From: Ww85 sp963745765
GTDB taxonomy: Bacteria > Desulfobacterota > Desulfobulbia > Desulfobulbales > Desulfocapsaceae
Length of the DNA stretch: 64,000 nucleotides
Direction: 5' to 3'
Assembly: GCA_963745765.1 (NCBI GenBank)
Contig: CAVUYQ010000021.1
Coordinates: 153,075-217,074 of the forward strand
Shown here: positions 27,838 to 36,713 of the stretch, piece after piece
Position numbering within the stretch: position 1 is the first letter of the stretch
Layout of the letters: each line of letters starts with the position of its first letter
Position numbers and translations under genes: made by a program
Notes under the pieces: model-generated
Seen by the model: only the letters and a program-made list of their open reading frames with translations
Told to the model about the DNA's origin: nothing
Database searches by the model: none

Positions 27838-30393
27838 TCAGTGGTTTCCCATAATTGATTTAAAGTCTTTACCGACCTGAAGGAGCTGATTGAGCGGCAG
27901 CCGGAAATTGACATCCAGGCGCACCGGGTATTGCAGACCGTTGCCCTGATCTTTTTCAATTATCACGCCGTTCTTGAGGGCAAACGGCAGTGGCGATCGC
28001 GGCTTGCCATCAAGTTCCATGCTCATGAGCAGGTCGTCACCGGAACTGTTGAATGAGAGCCTTGTCCAGTTGTAGGCGAAATCCTCCAGGGCCATCAGTG
28101 AGTAGTTGAGGTACCCTGCCTGCGTTACATCGCCCATCCCCTGCCGCAGGAGATTGGTATCCGAAAAGCGCACTATACCACCTGTTCCCGGCGTCGAAAA
28201 CAGAAAACCGTTATAAAAACGGATACCTGTTTTTGTGATGGTTATCGGCAGTTTCCCGTTCAGGGAGCCTTCTCCTTCCGTCTGGTCGAAGCCGAACTGG
28301 TTGAGTAGATCAGCAAAATTGACCCGGTTGCAGTAGATGATTGTATCAATATCCATATCGTCCGGCGTGAGTCGCAAACTTCCGGACTCCAGTGAGCCTT
28401 GAGACCATTTAATGTTGCTTTTCTCGATAAAGAGCGTCCGGGCGTCCTCAAGCCGATAGGTGACGGAGCCATCAGAGAAACTGAAAGCGCCGATGTCAAT
28501 ATTCTTAACTGTGCAGCTCTGGCTCGGCGCTGAATTCAAATCCGGCAGATGCGGGTTTTCCAGATCGCAGTTGACATGATCAACGGAGATATGTTTGTCA
28601 GAAATAGCCAGATGTCCGTCCCGCAATGAAGTATGCATTGCACCGCTCAGCCTGTTGTTCTGGTAGTGCAGGTATCCTCCTGTTTCGATCTCTGCCCCGA
28701 AAACATAACCGGCAGGAATGTTGAGCAGCGACGGCAGAGCGGATGATTGGAGCAGTGTCGCTGGAAGATTCCAGTCTATAGCAAACTCGTTTTCAAGCGG
28801 GAGCCAGGCACCCGTCAGGTCCAGGGCCGGCTCCGGTTTAAAGGCCGCCTGAACCTTTGCCGCCAGGGAAATACGCTCACCCTGCTGGGTCAGGCTGCCC
28901 TGAACCGACGCGAGTACTTCCTGCCGGTGACCAAGCGAAGCGACGGAGAATGTGCCTCGTTCTTTGTTTTGCCCGGTCCTAAAGGGAAGGGTTAACGGCA
29001 GGTCAAGAAGCAGGTTGTCGGCAAAGACATCATGGTCAGGCAGGCTCAGGTGTGGAATAGTTAACCTGATCCTGGCGTCAGTTGTTTTATCATCCCTGGT
29101 GGCATGCAGTCGCAGGTTGAGTCCGGAAATACTGAGTTTTGCCTTATTGTACGTAAGGTCAGCCCGGGCGAGGGTCAAGCCGATATCTGCATTGAATCCG
29201 GTTTTTCCCCCTTGCAATGCGCCGTTGAGGGAAAAACCCGGAGCATCTGCGGACAGCTCCCCGCTTTGCAGTCTAAGGCCGTCAGCAGGATAGGATTGCC
29301 CGGTCACCTGCACATCCCATTGTTCCGGGGACAGGACACTGCCTGAATAGTCAATGTTTACGGGAACCTGGATGTTTTCCTGCAATAATGTCGGTTGCCA
29401 TACAATCTGGATTTGACCTGTCGTTGAAACAACATCCCCGGCCATTGAGGCGGAGCCAGAAAGGGAAATGGCGAGTGGCTGCGGCGCGGACACTTCCAGC
29501 GGAGCAAGCTTATAATCAAGCCTGGCGGGTGTGCCGATAAGTGAAAAGGAAACCCTGCCCTCCGGGCCGCCGCCGATTATTTCGATCGGGTCATGCCTCA
29601 AGAGCAGTCCTCTAGCCGTGCCCTGCACATCTAAGCTCTTTAAGGCCAGTGTATCTTTGGCAAGACGAAGGGAAATGTCGGCGAAAACCGGTCCTGATTC
29701 CGCCAGGCTTGTTGCCGGCGGCCTGAAGCGGTCCGGTAGCATGAAGAAATTACTGTCAATACTCATCGAGATAAGGTGTTCCGACTCGTCCTGAGAGATG
29801 GAGATCGTGCCTTTTGCGGTCAGTGTGTCAGACAGAGTAAAGGTGGCGGCAAGTGAATCGAGGGAAAATGAGGAACCGTTGCTGGAAAACACAGGAACGA
29901 TACGTGCGCTGACGGTGATCCTGATGTCAGGCTTTTGCGGTTCATGCAGAACGACACTGCACTCGTTTAAAACGAGTGTATCAACCATGAAGGGGAGCAG
30001 GGGGAAGATCCTTGTGAGCGGTGCAGAGGAACTGCCCGACGGCGTGATGCCTTGCAGGGAAATCCTGCCGTCCTGCCTGCTGAGATGCAGGGTCGCGTGG
30101 TCAAGAACAGCGGCTATCAAGCGTTTCTTTAACAGGGATGCGGGACTGAAAAGAATTTCAAAGTGCGGCACGGAAAACGTCGGGACATCGTTTTCTGCAA
30201 TGCTGATCGTGCCGTCGGCCGCAAAAGGTGTCAGTCTGGTTATCTGAGCGTGTTGGTTCTCCAAGGACATTCTTTTAAGCAGGGATGGAATGACCCAGGA
30301 ATCGAGAATGGACGGAATGGAGAAGAATAAAATGACACCAAGCGCGGAAAATGTCAGAAAAACAGCGAGAGACCGGCGCACGAAGTTTTTCAT
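27838..30393 (-). CDS. ydbH: YdbH-family AsmA-like intermembrane lipid-transport protein
   Basis: 851 residues, close to E. coli YdbH. I start at ATG 30393, with CGGAG before it; a longer open frame exists upstream but is not conserved-looking. One N-terminal transmembrane anchor (about 8-27, LAVFLTFSALGVILFFSIPS) is followed by a long periplasmic region rich in beta strands, as expected of AsmA-like proteins that form a hydrophobic groove across the periplasm. The C-terminal ~80 residues carry the YdbH signature region. Redundant with TamB and YhdP in E. coli phospholipid transport. First gene of the series. Confidence 0.9.
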   Translation of the reverse strand: MKNFVRRSLAVFLTFSALGVILFFSIPSILDSWVIPSLLKRMSLENQHAQITRLTPFAADGTISIAENDVPTFSVPHFEILFSPASLLKKRLIAAVLDHATLHLSRQDGRISLQGITPSGSSSAPLTRIFPLLPFMVDTLVLNECSVVLHEPQKPDIRITVSARIVPVFSSNGSSFSLDSLAATFTLSDTLTAKGTISISQDESEHLISMSIDSNFFMLPDRFRPPATSLAESGPVFADISLRLAKDTLALKSLDVQGTARGLLLRHDPIEIIGGGPEGRVSFSLIGTPARLDYKLAPLEVSAPQPLAISLSGSASMAGDVVSTTGQIQIVWQPTLLQENIQVPVNIDYSGSVLSPEQWDVQVTGQSYPADGLRLQSGELSADAPGFSLNGALQGGKTGFNADIGLTLARADLTYNKAKLSISGLNLRLHATRDDKTTDARIRLTIPHLSLPDHDVFADNLLLDLPLTLPFRTGQNKERGTFSVASLGHRQEVLASVQGSLTQQGERISLAAKVQAAFKPEPALDLTGAWLPLENEFAIDWNLPATLLQSSALPSLLNIPAGYVFGAEIETGGYLHYQNNRLSGAMHTSLRDGHLAISDKHISVDHVNCDLENPHLPDLNSAPSQSCTVKNIDIGAFSFSDGSVTYRLEDARTLFIEKSNIKWSQGSLESGSLRLTPDDMDIDTIIYCNRVNFADLLNQFGFDQTEGEGSLNGKLPITITKTGIRFYNGFLFSTPGTGGIVRFSDTNLLRQGMGDVTQAGYLNYSLMALEDFAYNWTRLSFNSSGDDLLMSMELDGKPRSPLPFALKNGVIIEKDQGNGLQYPVRLDVNFRLPLNQLLQVGKDFKSIMGNH

Positions 30394-30622
30394 TGGGCTC
30401 CGGGCAAATGATGGGTAATGTCTGTGCGGTGGTGTTCTATTGGCATAAATGGTATATGATACCGGTAAAAACAAGTAGTGAATATTTTGATCGGACCGTC
30501 GGGTGATCCAGGCTGAAACGTTGGTAATCCGGTCTGATAATGAAGACTGATTTACTGGAAAATTGGCTTGCCATCGGGTATATATGCAAGTATAAAGCAG
30601 AACTTCAAAAAAGGAAAGCGAC

Positions 30623-31126
30623 ATGGCGGAAGAGACTATCGATAAGGCGAAAAGGGAGTGTCTGTTGAAATGGTGGGCTAATTTCTTCCTGTGCTTCCTT
30701 ATTTTTCTTGCTGTCGCTTTTGCCGTGAAGCGGATCAGCGAGGCATCTGACCTGGTCACGCTCATTAATCCCGAGGTGCAGGCCACTCCTCATGCCGGAC
30801 TTGTGTCGCTGGAATCATACCGTTTCGAAATAAACCGGGTCACCAGGCAGGTACAGGCAGATTTTACCCTTATCAACAAGAGTGCTGTTTTGGTGCGTGA
30901 CATTGTTATTTCTTGTGATCTTAAGGACAGATCGGGTGAGCACTGGGGCAACGGGGAATGGATTATCTACGATTCTCTTGCGCCAGAAACGTCTAAAGAC
31001 TTTGAAATAAAGGATAAACGCTATATCTCCCATAGGGTAACCCCGGACAGTATCACCTGCCGGGTTATTGATGCCAGGCCATCAGCGGCAACCGTTGCCT
31101 CAGCTGAACATAACTCCGGGCATTAG
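30623..31126 (+). CDS. Single-pass membrane protein with FxLYD-like domain
   Basis: 167 residues. One transmembrane helix near the N-terminus (about 18-37, WANFFLCFLIFLAVAFAV), then a periplasmic beta-rich part. The segment QADFTLINKSAVLVRDIVIS through IYDSLAPETSKDFEIKD resembles the FxLYD/DUF3426 type of small immunoglobulin-like fold. ATG at 30623 with GGAAAGCGAC upstream. Divergent from ydbH, 230 bp away. Function unknown. Confidence 0.6.
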   Translation: MAEETIDKAKRECLLKWWANFFLCFLIFLAVAFAVKRISEASDLVTLINPEVQATPHAGLVSLESYRFEINRVTRQVQADFTLINKSAVLVRDIVISCDLKDRSGEHWGNGEWIIYDSLAPETSKDFEIKDKRYISHRVTPDSITCRVIDARPSAATVASAEHNSGH

Positions 31127-31209
31127 GCCGTAAGCGGGAAACAATCACTATTTGCCTGATCCGTCTCATCGGGATGGGTGATAGAGGTAGGAAAAACAGG
31201 ATAAACACT

Positions 31210-31875
31210 ATGTCTGGTGATATCGATTTTGATGAAATACTGGGAAAGTATCGTTCCGACCCTTACGCTTATGTGGATATAGCTGCTCCCCATACGGGAG
31301 TTGTGAATTTCAAGGTTGGCAAGGGGACAGCGGTGGACGCAGCCGGTGGGGAGTGGAACCATATTCCCGGAACCCCGCTGTTTCAGATTACCCGTGAGCG
31401 TAACCGGAAGCTTGTTGGTGCACCGATAACCGGGATTGTTTCAAAAATAGAAGCGGAACGGGATGGGCAGTTTGTTGAGGCTGGTGAGAATCTGATGACA
31501 ATCCGGCATCCTCTTAAGAAGAAAGAAATCATCGAGAACATTTTGAAGGAAGTGCTCTTCCTTTTTGTCGCACCGGAAAAAGCAAAGTATTTCTTTTCAC
31601 TGGATATACAGTCTCGTATTGAGAAAAAAGGCGCCCGGGCGGTGACGATAAAACAGGGCGACGAGATATTGACCATGTCGCTGATGAAGCGTGACACTCC
31701 GGTGTATTATACCGGGCAGGAAGGTGTCATCTATTCCGTCTATTTTAAACCGGGTGTCTCCATAGCCCAGGGCGAACCGCTTGTTGGTATCTGTGATGCG
31801 GAAACATTACCGATGATCCAGAAGGTTATCACCCGGGTCAAGGCCGAATGGGATAGTATTTACAGCGGTATGTAA
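31210..31875 (+). CDS. Biotinyl/lipoyl-like barrel-sandwich protein without the attachment lysine
   Basis: 221 residues from ATG 31210 (AGGAT eight bases before). The sequence IAAPHTGVVNF ... GTPLFQITRERNRKLVGAPITGIVSKI ... FVEAGENLMTIRHP has the layout of a biotin or lipoyl domain. Where biotin domains have A-M-K-M and lipoyl domains D-K-A, this one has TRERNRK, so a standard modification site is absent. A second half-domain follows (GQEGVIYSVYFKPG ... GEPLVGICD). The name 'biotin attachment protein' is used for similar proteins, but the sequence argues against biotinylation. It lies 74 bp upstream of the BirA-like gene. Confidence 0.65.
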   Translation: MSGDIDFDEILGKYRSDPYAYVDIAAPHTGVVNFKVGKGTAVDAAGGEWNHIPGTPLFQITRERNRKLVGAPITGIVSKIEAERDGQFVEAGENLMTIRHPLKKKEIIENILKEVLFLFVAPEKAKYFFSLDIQSRIEKKGARAVTIKQGDEILTMSLMKRDTPVYYTGQEGVIYSVYFKPGVSIAQGEPLVGICDAETLPMIQKVITRVKAEWDSIYSGM

Positions 31876-31949
31876 CAGCACCCGGACACCCGTATTTTAA
31901 CCGCGGCCTGTTCACTGTTCTTAAAATCACCTATCCAGTCTCTACCGGC

Positions 31950-32870
31950 ATGACTCCCAGACTTACTGCAGCCCGACTCAGATCCTATATCAAGGACGTT
32001 GAATTACCCGTGCGGAAAAATTCTTGGCCTGAAGCGGAAGCCCATCTTATTTTACGTTTCGGCGCAACTATCGGTTCGGTTCTTGAGCATCACGTTAAGC
32101 TGCACCGAAGCATGCTGCAGGCACGATCCCATATTGCAGCAACCGAGAGGGAGGGCCGGTCGGTTGCCAGTGGCACGACGATTCTGGCCGACCGCCTGAC
32201 CGGCTCGAAAGGCCGTTTTGCCAGGCACTGGCATGCTCCGGAAGGGGGCTTGTGGGGATCAACCATCTATGTGAATACCCTGCTGCCTCAATCCCGTCTG
32301 CTTCTGCCCCTTGCTGCCGGTATTGCCTGTTGTGAGGCGGTGCGTGAAAGCGGCGCGCAGGATGCAGTTATCCGCTGGCTTAATGATGTGCTGATCGGCG
32401 GCATGAAAGTCGGCGGTCTTCTGGCAGAGAGCTTTACCGGTGAGGGCTCACGGGAGGAGTATTGTCTGATCGGCTTTGGTGTTAATGTCAACAATGAGCA
32501 GTTTCCTGAAGAGATCCGGGCAACGGCCACTTCAATAGCATGCCATCTCGGCCGGCCGGTTGACCTGGAAACTTTTACCTATTGCTTTCTGGCGAAACTA
32601 AGCTGGAATATTGGGTTGCTCCATTATTACGAAGAAGCGTTTCTGCCTGACCTGCCATCTGTCGGGGCCGGCTTTGGTCATCCGCTCATCAGAAGATGGC
32701 GGGAACTCAGCGATTCTCCCGGTAAATGCGTCATGTTCGGTTTTGATGTTATGACCAGTCCTCAGTATCGGGCCACCGTGTCGGGTATCACGGAGGATGG
32801 GGGATTGCAGCTGCTCCTTGAGGATGGTTCAGAGATAACCGAATATAGCGGGGAAATCCGTTATCTCTGA
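31950..32870 (+). CDS. birA: BirA-like biotin protein ligase, divergent
   Basis: 306 residues. The catalytic domain of biotin protein ligases is recognisable: GSKGRFARHWHAPEGGLWGS corresponds to the biotin- and AMP-binding loop, and RWLNDVLIGGMKVGGLLAE to the K-W-P-N-D-V motif with the later K-[IV]-x-G-[IL]-L. Both are altered: the usual GRGRxGRxW is GSKGRFARHW, and KWPND is RWLND. No N-terminal DNA-binding helix-turn-helix is apparent, so it is unlikely to be a repressor. Likely reaction is biotinyl-AMP formation and transfer to a carrier protein; the acceptor is uncertain given the neighbour's missing lysine. Confidence 0.75.
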   Translation: MTPRLTAARLRSYIKDVELPVRKNSWPEAEAHLILRFGATIGSVLEHHVKLHRSMLQARSHIAATEREGRSVASGTTILADRLTGSKGRFARHWHAPEGGLWGSTIYVNTLLPQSRLLLPLAAGIACCEAVRESGAQDAVIRWLNDVLIGGMKVGGLLAESFTGEGSREEYCLIGFGVNVNNEQFPEEIRATATSIACHLGRPVDLETFTYCFLAKLSWNIGLLHYYEEAFLPDLPSVGAGFGHPLIRRWRELSDSPGKCVMFGFDVMTSPQYRATVSGITEDGGLQLLLEDGSEITEYSGEIRYL

Positions 32871-32967
32871 TGGTATTATAGAAAACCTTCAAGGGCATCC
32901 GCATCTTTTTACTCTCAGGTCTCTGACGATGTTTGCCGAGCCATTTACTGGTGCTGTAATCCTTCAG

Positions 32968-33083
32968 CCTGAACATTTCATGAACATTGCCAGTCACCTT
33001 GTATTCATTGAACTTAGCGTAATATATCTATTTTTCTCAGAGACATAAGAGTGTTTCTGGAAAATGTTCATGAAATGTTCAGG
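32968..33083. repeat. 116-bp element with perfect 21-bp inverted arms at the recO 3' end
   Basis: Left arm 32968-32988 and right arm 33063-33083 are exact reverse complements around a 74-bp AT-rich core. Each arm itself contains the palindrome TTCATGAA and a repeated ATGTTCA. The right arm ends on the base before the recO stop codon (33084-33086). A diverged relative lies at 14251-14374. It sits between the convergent birA-like and recO genes, so it could act as a transcript end or be a small mobile remnant. No transposase is present. Confidence 0.8.
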
Positions 33084-33842
33084 TTAGCCGGTTCCAAGCC
33101 ATTTCCAGGAATGAATGTCTTTCTGAAACAAATGACGGCCATATCGGTAAAGACAGTCCAGGGTTTCACGGAGATTGACCGCAGTCGGCTTGAATCGGCT
33201 AAGCCTGGCCAACGGTTGTTGCTGCACGGAAATGATCATCTGTATTGTTCCCGGACTCAGTTGCCGGCCGGAATAGTCATTCTCTTGCCGGCAGCTGGAA
33301 CAGAGAAGACCTCCCGCCTGCGGGCTGAAAACAGCAGGGGATTGCGCCTGGTAGACCTTACCGCAACTTCGGCATTGCAAAAAATCCGGCCGGTAGCCGA
33401 TAGCGTCATAGAGTTTGATAAGAAAGAGAGCGAGCACCGTTTTTTGATCCGCTCCTTTGTCCAGTGAGTGCAGCGCCCAGAGCGAAAGCTGGAAGAGATG
33501 ATCCTCGTTGAGCTTTTCACTGGTTACAAGCAGGATGAACTCCCGGAGGACAGAGGCGGCATGGTAGCGGGGAAGGTTTGAACGCAGACTCAAAAAACTG
33601 TTCAATAGCTCCGCTCCGGTAATAACGGCCAGACTGCTGGGTGCGGAGCGTGAATAGGATATTTGTAAAAAAGAAAACAATTCCAGTTTATTAACAAATC
33701 GTTTCTTGCTCCGATGCGCGCCCTTGGCAATGGTGGTTAGTCTGCCTATATCCTGGCAGAAGAGCGTGACAATTTTATCTGCCTCGCCATGGTCATAGGA
33801 GTCCAGAACAACTGCCGGCAGGTCGGTGCGGACACTTACCAT
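33084..33842 (-). CDS. recO: DNA repair protein RecO
   Basis: 252 residues from ATG 33842, five bases after the rodZ stop. RecO anneals DNA and loads RecA with RecR in the RecF pathway. The N-terminal OB fold (PAVVLDSYDHGEADKIVTLFC, then RLTTIAKGAHRSKKRF) and the C-terminal zinc-binding part (CRSCGKVY ... GGLLCSSC, four Cys) are both present. The C-terminal end abuts the inverted-repeat element. Confidence 0.93.
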   Translation of the reverse strand: MVSVRTDLPAVVLDSYDHGEADKIVTLFCQDIGRLTTIAKGAHRSKKRFVNKLELFSFLQISYSRSAPSSLAVITGAELLNSFLSLRSNLPRYHAASVLREFILLVTSEKLNEDHLFQLSLWALHSLDKGADQKTVLALFLIKLYDAIGYRPDFLQCRSCGKVYQAQSPAVFSPQAGGLLCSSCRQENDYSGRQLSPGTIQMIISVQQQPLARLSRFKPTAVNLRETLDCLYRYGRHLFQKDIHSWKWLGTG

Positions 33843-33846
33843 TCTT

Positions 33847-34689
33847 TTATTCGCGAAAATATTCCGGTATCGAGATAACGATCTTGTCTTCAACGGCAGG
33901 CGGCAGCGGGACGATGATGCCGTTGAGGTAGAGGCGCACCGCTGTTGTATCGGGCAATTCCAGCACAATGTGCTGGTCTGCCTGCCAGGATTCGGTACTT
34001 CCTGCGGGAAGACTGAGTTGTTGCGGCGGGGCATCGTCAAGACTTATGGTGATGTTTGTCGGCTGCTGGAATTCGGCGACAAGACGATACTTCGCCTCCT
34101 TCATGGCTGTTTTCCCAGGCTGGGCGGGATTCTGCGGCAGCGCCTGTTGGGTGGTTGGTTCTGGTGGGCTGGTTTCCTGGGGAACCTGAGCCGCCGGTTC
34201 TTCCACCAGTACAGCCGTCTCCTGGAAGCCTCTGAGCCAGTTGCTGACCTGTTTGGCGGGGTTGTAGCCGGCGTACCAGCAGATGCCGGCTACAACGAGG
34301 ATGATGACCACTAAAGAAAAGCTGATGATTGATCCGGCAGTGTGGGATGGACGCTCTGCTATACTGTTGATATTATCTCCTCCCCAGCTCTGCGAAAAAG
34401 TGGTGTCTTTGTTTTGGTTGGGAGCATCCTGGGCATATTCCCTGGAAAAATGCTGTAAAACTTTCTCCTGATCGAGACCCAGCGTTCTGGCATAAAGGCC
34501 ATAGAATCCGCGGGCAAAGGCTATTGCCGGCAACATTGAATAATCGTCAGCCTCCATCGCCCGAAGGGTCTCCGGTGGAATTCTTGTCTCCTGGGCGATA
34601 TCGGCTATTTCCAGGGACCTCTCAAGACGCAGTTTTCTGAAAATCTCCCCTATAGTTTCGTGGTCAGGTGCGGTGCGGTGAGTTTCCAT
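33847..34689 (-). CDS. rodZ: RodZ-like membrane protein with helix-turn-helix
   Basis: 280 residues. An N-terminal Xre-type helix-turn-helix (about 10-80; IGEIFRKLRLERSLEIADIA) faces the cytoplasm, a single transmembrane helix lies at about 122-142 (IISFSLVVIILVVAGICWY), and a proline- and glutamine-rich linker leads to a periplasmic DUF4115 domain. RodZ connects MreB filaments to the cell-wall elongation machinery, so a cell-shape role is likely. ATG at 34689 with GGGATC upstream. Confidence 0.88.
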   Translation of the reverse strand: METHRTAPDHETIGEIFRKLRLERSLEIADIAQETRIPPETLRAMEADDYSMLPAIAFARGFYGLYARTLGLDQEKVLQHFSREYAQDAPNQNKDTTFSQSWGGDNINSIAERPSHTAGSIISFSLVVIILVVAGICWYAGYNPAKQVSNWLRGFQETAVLVEEPAAQVPQETSPPEPTTQQALPQNPAQPGKTAMKEAKYRLVAEFQQPTNITISLDDAPPQQLSLPAGSTESWQADQHIVLELPDTTAVRLYLNGIIVPLPPAVEDKIVISIPEYFRE

Positions 34690-34764
34690 ATCGTGATCCC
34701 ATTCTGTTTTGTCAGCCCGTATCTGGCCTGAACGCGAAGTGCTGTTATCTTCTGATCGGGTTTC

Positions 34765-35793
34765 TTAAAGTTTTCGGATGTAGGCCCGATCTCTTATACC
34801 GTTTATCCAGTCCTTAAATTCCTTCTGCATAGCCTCTCTGAACAGCCGCTCCCGTATTTCTTCTTTTACTGATTCGTAGGGAGCCCGCATGACTATTCCT
34901 CCCTCTTTGTTGGAAAGAAGCATAAAAAACTGATAGCCGACAGGAGTTTCTACAATCCGGCTTATTTCGCCGGCCTTGAGTGATTTAACAGCGTTTTTCA
35001 TATAATCGGCCATCTCATCTTCACTGAACACGCCAATGTCGCCTCCATCCGCTGCTGACGGAAGATCTGAAAAACGTCTCGCTAAGTCTCTGAAATCCTG
35101 TCCACTTTTTGCCAGCTGATAAATACGTTCCGCCTTTTTCAAAGCTTCGGCCTTATCTTCCGGCAGTACTTCGGCTGACTTTCCCGCTTCTGTTTTTTCC
35201 CAGGTGGTGCCGATCTGCAGGAGATAATAACTCCCTTCAGTCACCTGGCTTGTGTATTCGGTGTCATAGTAGTCGAGTATCATATCTTCGGTAATTATAA
35301 TTTTTGATCGCACCTCTCTGCTTACCAGTTTGTTCTGTAAAATCTGGCTTTTCAGGTTGCTTCGGTAAAATTCCTCGCTGAGTCCGTCCGCCTGCAGCTG
35401 TTTAAGAAAACCTTCTCTGGTAATATCATTAGTGGTGAGGATCTGTTCAATGGCAGCATCCAGCTCTTCTTCTGAAACAGTAACTCCCTGTTTCTCAGCT
35501 TCCTGGGAAATCAGGGCTTTGTCGATGAGGCCATCAAGCACTTGCTGCTGGGCCTGCATCAGGAGTGCCTGCCGTTCCTCCGGCGCTGCTTCTCTGATGA
35601 TTTTCTGGTAAATGGTTGCTCCCTCCTCGTCAAGCTCGGACAAGGTAATAATATCATCATTTACTTCTGCTACCACCCGGTCGATTACTTCTGCTTTGAC
35701 CATCCCTGTAAAGACAATAGATAGAAGGAAAAGAGAAAGACAGCATTGTTTGAGAAGGATCGGCCAGTGTTTGGTTTTTGTTTGTGATTTCAT
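34765..35793 (-). CDS. surA: SurA-type periplasmic chaperone and peptidyl-prolyl isomerase
   Basis: 342 residues with a signal peptide (hydrophobic stretch about 14-30, ending VKA). It has an N-terminal SurA chaperone domain (VIDRVVAEVNDDIITLSELDEEG) and a single parvulin domain (about 190-285; FRDLARRFSDLPSAADGGDIG), where E. coli SurA has two. It assists folding of outer-membrane beta-barrels such as LptD, also in this window. Upstream of rodZ and recO on the same strand. Confidence 0.9.
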   Translation of the reverse strand: MKSQTKTKHWPILLKQCCLSLFLLSIVFTGMVKAEVIDRVVAEVNDDIITLSELDEEGATIYQKIIREAAPEERQALLMQAQQQVLDGLIDKALISQEAEKQGVTVSEEELDAAIEQILTTNDITREGFLKQLQADGLSEEFYRSNLKSQILQNKLVSREVRSKIIITEDMILDYYDTEYTSQVTEGSYYLLQIGTTWEKTEAGKSAEVLPEDKAEALKKAERIYQLAKSGQDFRDLARRFSDLPSAADGGDIGVFSEDEMADYMKNAVKSLKAGEISRIVETPVGYQFFMLLSNKEGGIVMRAPYESVKEEIRERLFREAMQKEFKDWINGIRDRAYIRKL

Positions 35794-36040
35794 GTTGTAA
35801 TCCAGAATGTAAATCCTTTGTCTTTTAGCGTTTTGTCATTGTTTACAACGATACCCTGAGAACGGTTTGTTCGCCTTGGTACACTCCTAAGAAAAGTGGA
35901 CGATAGCAAACATGACAGTTCTTTTTCAAGCATTTTAACAAATCCTTACTTGCGGGCACTCATTAATACATTACTATGGAATAATATGATACGTAAGGGT
36001 ATCATTCATTCGAAGATACAAAAGTTATAAGGAAATTACC

Positions 36041-36538
36041 ATGCGCAAACTAAGCTATTTTTTCGCACTCTTTCTGTCCGCCTGCTTGTTGCAGGTAATC
36101 TTTACCGCCACCCCTGCGTTGTCGGCTAAAAAAATGCCGTCATTTTCGCTGGAAGATGTCTTGACGGGAAAATCGGTCAGTAACAAGTCTTTCGCTGACA
36201 CGTCACTGCTCGTTGTCTTTTTTGCTACCTGGTGTCCACCTTGTGTTCAGGAGATACCGAACCTTATCCAGTTGCAGGAGGAATACGGAAAACGGGGGTT
36301 TTCGGTGATCGGGATCTCCGTTGACCAGGAGAAGGGTGTGGTAGGTGATCTCATTGATAAAAAAGACATTAATTACCCGGTAATGATGGCTGATGAAGCA
36401 GTAACCCGAGATTTCGGCGGGGTTTACGGGATACCCACCTCGTTTCTGGTAAATAGCAGTGGGACGGTTGTAAAAAAATATACCGGTTATGTCCCGCATT
36501 CAGTACTTGTACGTGATATAGAACAGATTATTGAATAA
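36041..36538 (+). CDS. TlpA/ResA-like periplasmic thiol-disulfide oxidoreductase
   Basis: 165 residues with a signal peptide of about 29 residues. The thioredoxin fold has the redox motif WCPPC in FFATWCPPCVQEIPN and the cis-proline segment YGIPTSFLV. It probably keeps thiols reduced in the periplasm, for instance apocytochrome cysteines, and could receive electrons from the CcdA-like protein encoded at 14.5 kb. AAGGAAATTACC before the ATG is a strong ribosome-binding site. Confidence 0.9.
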   Translation: MRKLSYFFALFLSACLLQVIFTATPALSAKKMPSFSLEDVLTGKSVSNKSFADTSLLVVFFATWCPPCVQEIPNLIQLQEEYGKRGFSVIGISVDQEKGVVGDLIDKKDINYPVMMADEAVTRDFGGVYGIPTSFLVNSSGTVVKKYTGYVPHSVLVRDIEQIIE

Positions 36539-36546
36539 AAGGGGTG

Positions 36547-36575
36547 TTGACAAAAAGGGGTTTTGCAGGTATATT
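36547..36575 (+). promoter_or_regulatory. Sigma70-type promoter for the small secreted protein
   Basis: TTGACA (36547-36552), a 17-bp spacer and TATATT (36570-36575): a near-consensus housekeeping promoter and the best in the window. It begins 9 bp after the tlpA-like stop and leaves a leader of roughly 130 bases before the small gene, with two short hairpins (AGGAC/GTCCT and GCCG/CGGC). Confidence 0.8.
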
Positions 36576-36713
36576 AGCCCTCACTTAAATAGGCGCTTGG
36601 GTTACTGTGCATTTTAGGACATGATATCGTCCTGAGAAGATAAGCAGTAATGATTTTGTGTGCCGTTTCATTGTTTCGGCATAGATGATAATTAGTGAAA
36701 AGGGAGATCGATC

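Noticed and set aside
32788..32997. Minus-strand frame reading NVHEMFRL next to the birA-like gene
   Set aside because: It is produced by the left arm of the inverted repeat and runs antisense into birA. A transposase remnant was considered but no family could be named.
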